This document shows positions 54,437 to 62,741 of a DNA stretch of 64,000 nt, in pieces (the stretch's first letter is position 1; each line of letters opens with the position of its first letter). The notes beneath the pieces were generated by a model. That model did not search any database, was not told the DNA's origin, and was given only the letters and a program-made list of their open reading frames with translations. Made by a program: the position numbers and the translations under genes. This stretch comes from Candidatus Gastranaerophilales bacterium (GTDB taxonomy: Bacteria > Cyanobacteriota > Vampirovibrionia > Gastranaerophilales > Gastranaerophilaceae): positions 1 to 64,000 of the forward strand of contig CALUXV010000005.1 of assembly GCA_944324835.1 (NCBI GenBank). The letters run 5' to 3'.

Positions 54437-55480
54437 TTGCCACAATCAAATATTATAGGTGCCATAATATCATATATATTAGGAGTATTTTTGGTTCCTT
54501 TTGTAATTGCTTTTTCTAAAAAAGAAGGGCTTGTTGATTTACCTAACGAAAGAAAGATACACAAGATTCCGGTATCCAGATTAGGCGGTGTAGCTATCTG
54601 GGCAAGTACAATGTTAACATTTTTGTTTCTTGTACTCCTCAGTTATTACCCTTACGGAAGTTTGGTTTCCGGGATATTGTTAGGCAGTTCCTTAATATTT
54701 TTATTAGGGCTTGTCGATGATGTTTATAACCTTGATGCCAAGTTTAAATTGATTGTACAGATTCTTATAACAACTGTTGTGTACCTTTTAGGGGTCAAAG
54801 TTGATATGACATCTGTTTCAACCAATTTAGGGCTGGGGCTTGATTTAGGATTTTTGTCATATCCTATAACATTATTCTGGATTGTTGGTATAAGTAATGC
54901 TGTTAATTTTATAGACGGTGTTGACGGGCTTGCAGGTTCTGTAATAACGGTTAACGCAATCACGCTTGCGATTGTTGCGCTTGCTATGCGCCCGCCAAAT
55001 TCGATAAGTGCATTGATTGCATTCATATTAGCAGGTTCAATGCTGGCATTTCTAACATTCAACTTCAATCCTGCAAAAATATTCATGGGGGATTCAGGAG
55101 CTTTGTTCTCCGGTTTTCTTCTTGCATCATTGTCCATTACCGGAGTAATGAAGGGAGCTACAATTGCAATATTACTTCCTTTTGTAATTTTAGCCGTTCC
55201 GATTTTGGATATAACATATTCAAGCTTGAGAAGAATATTCAAAGGAAAGTCACCTTTTGTTGCTGATGCGGAGCATATCCACCATAAACTTTTAAAAGCC
55301 GGTTTTTCTCAAAAACGTACGGTTGCAATTATGACTTCTGTGGCAATTATTGCAGGTGCAATTGCTTCTTTATGTGTAAGTAAAATTACAATTATACATT
55401 ACTTAATTTATATTGTAATTTTGATTGTATTAATGTTAGTATTAAGTTTGTTTGATATATTCACAAAAAATGTAAAATAA
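54437..55480 (+). CDS. Undecaprenyl-phosphate sugar-1-phosphate transferase (WecA/TagO-like)
   Basis: A 347-residue polytopic transferase with about ten membrane helices. LVDLPNERKIHKIPVSRLGG at the N terminus, GLVDDVYNL (DDxxD-type), NFIDGVDGLAGS, and HIHHKLL in the last loop are classic for the WecA/TagO subfamily. It attaches GlcNAc-1-P or a similar sugar to undecaprenyl phosphate to begin a surface glycan. The first candidate start is TTG 54437, but the AGGA site is 17 nt away; ATT 54425 or ATA 54428 in the same frame are better placed, so the true start may be up to four codons earlier. Confidence 0.9.
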   Translation: MPQSNIIGAIISYILGVFLVPFVIAFSKKEGLVDLPNERKIHKIPVSRLGGVAIWASTMLTFLFLVLLSYYPYGSLVSGILLGSSLIFLLGLVDDVYNLDAKFKLIVQILITTVVYLLGVKVDMTSVSTNLGLGLDLGFLSYPITLFWIVGISNAVNFIDGVDGLAGSVITVNAITLAIVALAMRPPNSISALIAFILAGSMLAFLTFNFNPAKIFMGDSGALFSGFLLASLSITGVMKGATIAILLPFVILAVPILDITYSSLRRIFKGKSPFVADAEHIHHKLLKAGFSQKRTVAIMTSVAIIAGAIASLCVSKITIIHYLIYIVILIVLMLVLSLFDIFTKNVK

Positions 55481-55494
55481 AAAGGTAGGGAAAG

Positions 55495-55962
55495 ATGGGA
55501 AGACAGGAAAAAATTCTTGAAGCAGCAAAAGTGGCAATTGCACAAGATGATTGTGGATCAGAGTTACCAATATCTGCAATGTTGGGCAAATCATCCGTAC
55601 CTTATTCTCATCGCCGTATTGCTGATAATTATAATATTATGAAACGTATTTACGGATTTCAAGTTGTACAGCCTAGAATATCAAATACAGAAAGAAATCT
55701 TTTATACAAATATCATTTTAATACATTAGAAAATACACCTATTGGTTTAGCGAATGTTGAACTTTCTTTATTAAAACAGTGGTCAACATCAGTAGATGAC
55801 AAGTTAAGAACAGATTCTGACGAACTACTTAGAACACGTGTTAAAGAGTTAAAATTTATTTTATCTAATAAGTATGGAGTTTCAACAAATGAGTTGTATA
55901 ACGGATATAAAGCTATAGAACTTTATTTGGATGAAATAACAAAATTTTATTCCGGTAACTAG
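55495..55962 (+). CDS. Unknown helical protein following wecA-like gene
   Basis: I do not recognise this 155-residue protein. It is soluble and mostly helical, with a Cys in DDCGSELP and aromatic/basic patches (YSHRRIADNYNIMKRIYGF). A GGTAGGG site lies 7-8 nt before its ATG, and it is 14 bp from the wecA-like gene, so it is probably cotranscribed. No catalytic motif is visible. Confidence 0.6.
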   Translation: MGRQEKILEAAKVAIAQDDCGSELPISAMLGKSSVPYSHRRIADNYNIMKRIYGFQVVQPRISNTERNLLYKYHFNTLENTPIGLANVELSLLKQWSTSVDDKLRTDSDELLRTRVKELKFILSNKYGVSTNELYNGYKAIELYLDEITKFYSGN

Positions 55963-55994
55963 CAATTTTTTTATTGTTTGCGTTTTATACCAGT

Positions 55995-56480
55995 ATGCTA
56001 AAGTTTCCCCCAATAAAACCAATACCGCTACCCAAACGTTTAATTTTACAGAATGGTGAAAATTATGTAATGTTTTCAACAGAAAATGGAAAGTTGCTTG
56101 GACGTATGATTGCCGGGGAACGTTTTTATGGAAAAATTAAAAATGAAGATTTTGAATTTTATCCAAAGAAAGAAAATTATATATCATTATATATTGTCGG
56201 TCTTTTGGCAAAAGTAAAAGGAATAGGTGTAGGGAGTGAGTTTATAAAATTTGCCAAACACCTTGCAAATAATAAACGTTGTCAAAATAGAGTTACAGTT
56301 TTTGCGATGAATAATCAAGAAGGCAGCATATTGAAAGCATCTTCGCCATTTTTTAGAAAATGCGGATTTTCATCAGCCGAAAAAGAAGGATTAGAAGATG
56401 TTGACAGAGTCATAAAAGGACTTAAGCCTAAACATGGAGACTGGTATTGTTCATTACCAATGTATTTACCGCTTAAATAA
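55995..56480 (+). CDS. Putative GNAT-like acetyltransferase
   Basis: A 161-residue protein. The middle has IGVGSEFIKFAKHL, matching the acetyl-CoA loop Q/RxxGxGS, and the later FFRKCGF matches the 'FYxKxGF' motif of GNAT enzymes, so I assign it tentatively. The N-terminal part begins LKFPPIKPIPLPKRL, Pro-rich and unlike usual GNATs. The frame also opens at a TTG seven codons earlier; ATG 55995 is preferred, though no ribosome site is obvious. It is followed by a convergent gene 12 bp on. Confidence 0.5.
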   Translation: MLKFPPIKPIPLPKRLILQNGENYVMFSTENGKLLGRMIAGERFYGKIKNEDFEFYPKKENYISLYIVGLLAKVKGIGVGSEFIKFAKHLANNKRCQNRVTVFAMNNQEGSILKASSPFFRKCGFSSAEKEGLEDVDRVIKGLKPKHGDWYCSLPMYLPLK

Positions 56481-56492
56481 TTTATACTTGCT

Positions 56493-57470
56493 TTATTCAT
56501 TAATTATCTGTTGTGCTTGTTTATATGATTTTACAATATTTTTTATTAATTTTTGGTCATAATTTTCATCGCTCACTATATTTCTGCAAGTATAACCATA
56601 TGTGCTCCAATTTGTATTGAAAGGTTCGTCACCATTTCCTATACGAATAATATCTTTTGCTATCGTTTCTTTAAAACTGTCATCAAAATTACTATATGGG
56701 GAATCTTTTTCGTATAATTTCTGCATCATAATTTTTTTATAACAGTTAAGATTTTTTCTTGCTTCGATATTATTAGGTATACTGCTATCAAGTTGAAAAA
56801 GTATACTATTTTTAGGTGAATAACCAAGAATAATCCCTATTAAATCGTGAGCTTTATTTTCTTTTAAAGGACTTTTATCGCTGATTAATACTTCATAAAT
56901 TTTATCGGTATCTGACTCTGGTTTTAAGCCCATTCTTATAATGAATAAATCTTTATTTTCTTCAATTGTTTGTTTAACCAGTTCTTTATTAAGAATAAAA
57001 GTATTATCAATCTTTACGGATTTTGATTTTAAGGGAATTTCCAGTTCTCTTTTTACAATATCATATTTGTCAGTAGGTTTTAAGAAAGTATTTTGCCCGC
57101 ATAAAACAACACTTGGTTTTCCGTCTAGCGCAAAAGTGACGAACGTATTTCTGTCTCCGTCTATGTTTTTTAAAAACTTTCCTTGTTCATCTTCTGTTAA
57201 ATTTTGGGTTAATTCAAGTTTATCAAGATGTTCATTTAATATTGTATCAACCATATTTTGATAATTAGTCTCAAATCCTGGTGCTACTTCAGTACGATGT
57301 TTTATAAATTGAACCAGATTACGTCCGTTTGAAATATTAGAAACAATATCGTTAGTTGTACCTAATCCATCATTAATCGTATCACTATAGCGGCTGATTA
57401 AATTTTCTGCCTGTCTATAGCGTGTTAAAGTATTTTGTCCGTATCTTAATAAAGGATTAATATTAACCAT
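56493..57470 (-). CDS. Unknown protein with LLRYGQ N-terminal element
   Basis: I do not recognise this 325-residue protein. The N terminus (NPLLRYGQNTLTRYRQ) follows the same aromatic-Gly-basic pattern as other unknowns here. The rest is mixed alpha/beta, soluble, with KNSILFQLDSS and VVLCGQNTF strands. It has no hydrophobic segment. GAGTG lies 5 nt before the ATG at 57470; a GTG two codons upstream is also possible. No catalytic motif is evident. Confidence 0.55.
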   Translation of the reverse strand: MVNINPLLRYGQNTLTRYRQAENLISRYSDTINDGLGTTNDIVSNISNGRNLVQFIKHRTEVAPGFETNYQNMVDTILNEHLDKLELTQNLTEDEQGKFLKNIDGDRNTFVTFALDGKPSVVLCGQNTFLKPTDKYDIVKRELEIPLKSKSVKIDNTFILNKELVKQTIEENKDLFIIRMGLKPESDTDKIYEVLISDKSPLKENKAHDLIGIILGYSPKNSILFQLDSSIPNNIEARKNLNCYKKIMMQKLYEKDSPYSNFDDSFKETIAKDIIRIGNGDEPFNTNWSTYGYTCRNIVSDENYDQKLIKNIVKSYKQAQQIINE

Positions 57471-57532
57471 AAACACTCACAATTGTTCTATATATTTATA
57501 AAAACATTTACTTCTAAAAAATTGCCTAAGTA

Positions 57533-57562
57533 TTGACAATATGAATACGAGAGTTATAAAAT
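57533..57562 (+). promoter_or_regulatory. Promoter for leaderless folK mRNA
   Basis: -35 TTGACA (57533-57538, perfect consensus). The -10 is TATAAA (57555-57560, 16-bp spacer) or TAAAAT (57557-57562, 18-bp spacer), ending 6-8 nt before the ATG at 57569. No Shine-Dalgarno site fits. Confidence 0.65.
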
Positions 57563-57568
57563 ATACCC

Positions 57569-58084
57569 ATGGCATTAGTATATTTAAGTTTAGGTTCAAA
57601 TAAAGGTGATAGAGTCGGTTTTATTCAAAAAGCCTCAAGCTTGTTAAACGGATTTGAGGGAGTAAATGTTATTCAATCATCATCCTTGTATGAAACAGAG
57701 CCTTGGGGTGTTGAATCTGATAATTGGTTTGTAAATGCTGTTGTTCAAGCTAAAACAACACTATCTCCTGAAGCACTTTTAAAACAATGCCAAAAGATAG
57801 AAACAATGCTTGGACGTGATAGAAATAAAGAGGGTCGATATGGTGATAGAAATATAGATATCGATATTCTATTCTATGATGACAAAATTATTTCTGATAT
57901 ATATGATGGACAACAGTTAATTATTCCCCACGCGCATTTTCATGAACGAGCATTTACACTTGTTCCAATGCTTGAACTTGCGCCTGATTTTACACATCCG
58001 GTTTATAAAAAAACAATATCAACCCTTCATGATGAATTAGAAAACCCTGAAATGGTATATTTATATGGAACAAGGGTTGAATAA
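57569..58084 (+). CDS. folK: 2-amino-4-hydroxy-6-hydroxymethyldihydropteridine pyrophosphokinase
   Basis: A 171-residue enzyme that pyrophosphorylates the pterin for folate synthesis. It has LSLGSNKGDR at the N terminus, SSLYETEPWG, and GDRNIDIDILFYDD, the metal-binding DxD signature. IPHAHFHERAF also fits. It overlaps the downstream flavoprotein gene by 20 nt. Folate genes folB and folP are not nearby. Confidence 0.94.
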   Translation: MALVYLSLGSNKGDRVGFIQKASSLLNGFEGVNVIQSSSLYETEPWGVESDNWFVNAVVQAKTTLSPEALLKQCQKIETMLGRDRNKEGRYGDRNIDIDILFYDDKIISDIYDGQQLIIPHAHFHERAFTLVPMLELAPDFTHPVYKKTISTLHDELENPEMVYLYGTRVE

Positions 58085-59225
58085 ACCAAATATTGGGATT
58101 ATTGGTGCAGGTCCTGCAGGATGTTGTGCTGCATATTTTTTAAAAGATGATACGAATGTTACATTAATTGATTTTTCACAGCCGTTAAGAACAATACTTC
58201 CTACCGGCGGCGGAAGATGTAATTTAGCTTACGCAGAATATGATTTTAGAGAACTTGTAAATTTTTATCCTAGAGGGGAAAAGTTTCTGTATTCCATATT
58301 TTCTAAGTTTTCAACAGCAGATACAATTTGGCTTTTTGAAAGGCTCGGTATAACTACTTATACGCAACAAGATTTAAGAATCTTTCCGGATTCAAACTCT
58401 TCTAAGGAAGTACAAGATGCATTCTTACGCCAGCTAAAACATATTCAAATCAAGCGTGAAAAAGCTTTAAGAATTGAACCTTTAAACAACAAAATAAAGG
58501 TTATAACCGATATGGATTCATACTATTTTGACAACTTAATTATAACTATAGGCGGTCATTCCGGCTATGGAATGATTGAAAGATTAGGATTAAAAATTAT
58601 TCCACCTCGTCCGTCACTGGTTGGATTAGTTACACAAGAAAATTTAAAAGCCCTTGCAGGAGTTGTTTTAAATAATGTTTCATTTAATAATTTAAACGGA
58701 GAAGTCTTATTTACCCATAAAGGAGTATCCGGCCCTTTAATATACAAAATATCATCTATCAAAGCTCGCAATAACTTTCCTTACAAATTGACATTAAATT
58801 TATACAATCAGGAAATCGACTTACAAAATTTATTAAATAATAATCCTCATAAACAGATTAATAACCTTTTGTGTGAATTTTTACCTAAAAAAATCGTGAA
58901 TTATTTATTAAAAATACTTAATGTTGATGAAGGGTTAAAATGCCATAAGATAAATGGAAATACAAGAGATAGAATTTTAGATTGTATTCATAATTTTACA
59001 ATTACAATAACGGGGGTTAATAAAGACGGGGAAGTTGTTACTGCCGGTGGTATAGATTTAAATGAAGTTAATCCTCAAACATTAGAAGCAAAAAGAATTA
59101 AAGGATTATATTTTGCAGGAGAAGTGCTCAATATAGATGGATTCTGCGGAGGATTCAATCTCCAAAATTGCTGGTCGACAGCTTATGTTGCAGCCAGCTC
59201 AATATTGGACAAAATAAATATATAA
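58065..59225 (+). CDS. HI0933/BaiN-like flavoprotein
   Basis: A 386-residue FAD protein of the HI0933 family. The FAD-binding GIIGAGPAGCCAAYFL motif is at the N terminus, TGGGRCN follows, and the C-terminal GLYFAGEVLNIDGFCGGFNLQ segment completes the family pattern. Related enzymes are proposed as steroid/bile-acid or unknown dehydrogenases, so a substrate is not assigned. The ATG at 58065 overlaps folK; no clear ribosome site, so translational coupling is likely. An in-frame TTG at 58077 is an alternative. Confidence 0.88.
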   Translation: MEQGLNKPNIGIIGAGPAGCCAAYFLKDDTNVTLIDFSQPLRTILPTGGGRCNLAYAEYDFRELVNFYPRGEKFLYSIFSKFSTADTIWLFERLGITTYTQQDLRIFPDSNSSKEVQDAFLRQLKHIQIKREKALRIEPLNNKIKVITDMDSYYFDNLIITIGGHSGYGMIERLGLKIIPPRPSLVGLVTQENLKALAGVVLNNVSFNNLNGEVLFTHKGVSGPLIYKISSIKARNNFPYKLTLNLYNQEIDLQNLLNNNPHKQINNLLCEFLPKKIVNYLLKILNVDEGLKCHKINGNTRDRILDCIHNFTITITGVNKDGEVVTAGGIDLNEVNPQTLEAKRIKGLYFAGEVLNIDGFCGGFNLQNCWSTAYVAASSILDKINI

Positions 59226-59263
59226 AAAACTATGTTTTATAAGAAAAATATGATATTATTGTT

Positions 59264-59779
59264 ATGAATTACGGCAATATACAGATGAATAAAGATATAA
59301 TACAAGAAAGAGTAAAATTAAATAAACATTATAAAGACAATGAAGACTTATTGGAATTTGTTGTTAATCGTGTAATAGAACGAACTCTTGATGTCATAGA
59401 CTCCATTAAAGATACTGAAATTATTAATAAATTTTTAGATAGAACTATATCAAAAGCTTATGTTGATATTTTAAAAGAAAATAACCGTTTTATAGGAAAA
59501 CGAATAAGTAAAACACAAAAAATCAATTATAAAACTCTTAATTTACCCATTCAAGAATTTGAAAAGAATTTTCGAATTTCTGATATGAAGCAAATTTATT
59601 TAAATCTCTTACACTCAGATGAAAATGATTCAACTAAATTTATTGAATTAATGAATTTGAGGTACAAAGAACACAAATCACTGCAAGAAATATCTTCATT
59701 AATGAATATACCGGAAGAAACCGTATCTGAGATGTTGTTTTATATGTCTGATTATGTTAATAAGGTTATAAGCGTATGA
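59264..59779 (+). CDS. Small protein with sigma region 4-like helix-turn-helix
   Basis: A 171-residue protein. The C-terminal ~45 residues form an HTH like sigma-70 region 4: 'LMNLRYKEHKSLQEISSLMN' core then IPEETVSEMLFYM, matching 'LRYxEgxSlxEIAxxLnIpexTVsxrL'. The N-terminal 100 residues are helical, charged and unassigned; no region 2 is seen, so it is not a full sigma factor. The gene overlaps the next large gene by 4 nt (ATGA), implying coupled translation and joint action. A TATTAT box lies 4 nt before the ATG, and a second ATG at 59285 is possible. Confidence 0.7.
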   Translation: MNYGNIQMNKDIIQERVKLNKHYKDNEDLLEFVVNRVIERTLDVIDSIKDTEIINKFLDRTISKAYVDILKENNRFIGKRISKTQKINYKTLNLPIQEFEKNFRISDMKQIYLNLLHSDENDSTKFIELMNLRYKEHKSLQEISSLMNIPEETVSEMLFYMSDYVNKVISV

Positions 59780-62727
59780 ATTGTCCAAAGTGTAACGTAG
59801 AATTAGAAGAAAATGTTATAAAATGCCCGGCTTGCGGAACAAGAATCGGGCGTCTTTGCCCTGCTTGCAAATCTTATAATCTTATTACCAGCAAGGTATG
59901 TTCATCTTGTGGAGAAGTTCTTTTAAAAATATGTCCGAAGTGCAATAGTATAAACTTTCCTTCCTCAAAATTATGCAGGAAATGTGGAGCAGAACTTGAA
60001 GATTCAAAAAAAATACAAGAACAATTTAAGCAGCAACAAGAACCTCTTGAATATAATGCTAACTATCATACATTAGCATCAGCACAAGAAACAATCATGG
60101 CTTCTATTAAAGCTCAAAATATTAAAGTAATTTCTGTAAACGGTGATAATGAGTTTGGCAAAAATTTTATATTCAAGAATCTAATGAGAGAAACTGCTAA
60201 TGCCGGATTCGCATGGTTAATGGGTAAATGTACTCCACATACTCAACTAACACCTCTCGGATTCATACAAAATGTATTACTTAATCTTTTTAATGTTACA
60301 AATTTTTGTTCAAATAAAAAACAATTAAAAAGAGAGTCTATAAAATTCTTTAAACAAGATTTTGATAATCTTTCAACAAAAGAAATTTATGATTTGTTAA
60401 ATATTTTATATCCGGAGAATATTGACCAATTCCAAAATATACAAAATAATAAACAAAACTCAATTCGTATTATTGTAAAATTATTTGAAACAATAATCGG
60501 CAGAATGAATACAGTCCTTGTATGTGAAAATATTGAGTACATTGATAGTTTTTCTTATGAAGTTTTAAATATCTTAATGATGAATGACTTTATAAGAGAA
60601 AAAATCACATTTTTATTGACATTTCCTAAAGAGCAATCCGGTATCAACTGTATAACGGCGCCAAGTCTTAATGATACCAATTTTGTTGATGTAACAATAA
60701 TGCAATTTACTAAAGAGCAAATTGAGCCGATATTTAATGCTTATCAACATTTAAATATGTCTGAAGATTTAAAATCTAAAATAATGCATTATGGGCAAGA
60801 TAATCCTATACTTGTTGAACAACTAATAAATATGGCCTCAGATGCAATGCATGCCGGAAAAGAAATTAAACTTTCCAGTGATTTAAAAGAGATTCTTGAA
60901 TACCGGTTAAAGCTATTAAATGAAACAGATAATCCAACATATTTAATACTTTGCGCTGTATCAATTCTTGGATATAAATTTTATCCGGTTATTTTAAATA
61001 CCATCTTCAATATGAATTTAGAACAAATTGAACGATGTATCATGAAACTGGTTAAACTTAACTTTATTGTACCGGCTGTTAATTCCGGATTTGAATTTAA
61101 AACATTAAGTATTTGGAATCACCTGATTGATTTAGTCAAAGCTGATACAGTTTCCTTCTTGCCGGTTAACCAAGCACTATATCCGCTGGTTTCAGAATAT
61201 GCTCTTTCAACAACTGCAATTTTAGGTTTTATATCTCAAAATCTTAATTTTGAAGAACAAACTTTTGCTATTTGGACAAAATGTACACAATTTGCAGCAT
61301 ATATTGGAGACACTGGGCTTTACATCATATTACAAAAACAAATATTAAGTATAATTGATAATATTAATTTGGTACAGGCGGATTTAATCAAGCGTACAAT
61401 TTACGCAGAATTAGGGAAATTATTAGAACCGGAAAACCCGCAGCTGGCAATGGAATATTTACCGAAAGCAATAACTATGCTTTCAGAAGCAGACTTTGTA
61501 GAAAAAATTGAACTTTTAGGATACCTTGCTTCATGTTCTATGAAACTAAAAAATTATCATGGAGTAATCGAATGCGTAAATAACGTTATTCCACTAATTC
61601 CGGACAATTTTCCTGTTGAAGTTGCAATGATGAAATCAAGAGAAATTAAAGCTCTTGAATTTTTAGGAAATACAGGCGCAATTGTAAATATGATTGATAA
61701 TGATATCTTACCGGTACTAGAAGGAGCATTAAATAATAAGATAATTTGTAAAACAATATCAACAGATGACATTTTTGAAACATGGATGAAAACACTTTTG
61801 AATCTTGCATATGCACTTGTTGTTCAAGGAGACACACGCTCATTTAAAGTATTAAATATGCTGCTAAATGCGTATACTACAAATCAAGTTAATAGCAACC
61901 AATTCTTAATTAAGATACAAACAACTCTGGCATTTGCCAATACTTTATCCGGAGATATCAGAACATCGATTAAAATTCTTGATGATATTTTATCAAAAGA
62001 AGAAGAAATTGAACCGTACTCCATGTCATTTATTAATCTTGTAAGTATTTTTAACAGATATTTTATGAATAAAGAAGATTTAAGTTATGACGAATTATTC
62101 CAAGCAGCACAGTATGCAGATAATATTGGCGACGACTTTACAAAAAATATTTTGAAACTCTTGTTAGGAAGGTTAATGCAAGATAGATCATCGGTCAAAG
62201 AAGCTGCTAATATATTTACCAAACAAATAGAATATTTTGCAGATAAACAAAATGCAATTGGAGTACTTTTAGGCTGGTATTTCATCTCAAAAGCTAAAAT
62301 GGTAGTTGATGGACCGGCAGAAGCTCTTGATATCGCAAGCAAAGCACTTGATATTGCAGAAAGTGCGAATATTTCTAACCATTATTTTTCATTATTACTT
62401 GATAAATTAATTGGAGAGATATACCTTGCGCTGCAAGATTATGAATCTGCAAAAATTTATATTGAAAAAGCCCTGCTTATTGCAAAAAATTTCAATATAA
62501 AATACCAACTTGCAGAATTATATATTCTATACTCAAAGTACCTGCAAGAATATGCTTTGACAGTTACGGATAAAAAGGTTGATTATGTACTTTCTGCACA
62601 ACAAATGAATCAAAAAGCAGCATTAATTTCTGACGATTTAAAATTAATGTCATTAACATCAGAAGTAGAACGGGCAGATACAGTATTAAACTCATTCTGC
62701 CAAATGAATGGTATAGTCCTTAAATAA
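59776..62727 (+). CDS. Large zinc-ribbon/STAND-like ATPase/TPR protein
   Basis: A 983-residue protein. Residues 1-70 contain three double zinc ribbons: C3/C6-C17/C20, C28/C31-C42/C45 and C53/C56-C67/C70. After a Gln-rich linker, a STAND/AAA-like domain spans ~100-430 with a Walker A-like GDNEFGKN (GxxxxGK with Asn130 where Ser/Thr is normal) and a Walker B-like LVCENIEYID. Residues ~430-983 are helical TPR-like repeats (EYLPKAITMLSEA, YESAKIYIEKALLIAK). The layout resembles AAA-TPR modules of regulators such as cyclase-linked STAND proteins, but no effector domain is attached. It is coupled to the HTH protein upstream and followed by an exported TPR protein. Confidence 0.75.
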   Translation: MNCPKCNVELEENVIKCPACGTRIGRLCPACKSYNLITSKVCSSCGEVLLKICPKCNSINFPSSKLCRKCGAELEDSKKIQEQFKQQQEPLEYNANYHTLASAQETIMASIKAQNIKVISVNGDNEFGKNFIFKNLMRETANAGFAWLMGKCTPHTQLTPLGFIQNVLLNLFNVTNFCSNKKQLKRESIKFFKQDFDNLSTKEIYDLLNILYPENIDQFQNIQNNKQNSIRIIVKLFETIIGRMNTVLVCENIEYIDSFSYEVLNILMMNDFIREKITFLLTFPKEQSGINCITAPSLNDTNFVDVTIMQFTKEQIEPIFNAYQHLNMSEDLKSKIMHYGQDNPILVEQLINMASDAMHAGKEIKLSSDLKEILEYRLKLLNETDNPTYLILCAVSILGYKFYPVILNTIFNMNLEQIERCIMKLVKLNFIVPAVNSGFEFKTLSIWNHLIDLVKADTVSFLPVNQALYPLVSEYALSTTAILGFISQNLNFEEQTFAIWTKCTQFAAYIGDTGLYIILQKQILSIIDNINLVQADLIKRTIYAELGKLLEPENPQLAMEYLPKAITMLSEADFVEKIELLGYLASCSMKLKNYHGVIECVNNVIPLIPDNFPVEVAMMKSREIKALEFLGNTGAIVNMIDNDILPVLEGALNNKIICKTISTDDIFETWMKTLLNLAYALVVQGDTRSFKVLNMLLNAYTTNQVNSNQFLIKIQTTLAFANTLSGDIRTSIKILDDILSKEEEIEPYSMSFINLVSIFNRYFMNKEDLSYDELFQAAQYADNIGDDFTKNILKLLLGRLMQDRSSVKEAANIFTKQIEYFADKQNAIGVLLGWYFISKAKMVVDGPAEALDIASKALDIAESANISNHYFSLLLDKLIGEIYLALQDYESAKIYIEKALLIAKNFNIKYQLAELYILYSKYLQEYALTVTDKKVDYVLSAQQMNQKAALISDDLKLMSLTSEVERADTVLNSFCQMNGIVLK

Positions 62728-62741
62728 TATTGAGGTTTAGC

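Noticed and set aside
59776-62727. Large STAND-like protein as an antiphage (Avs-type) defence gene
   Set aside because: No nuclease or other effector domain, degenerate Walker A, and the zinc-ribbon N terminus is not typical of Avs.
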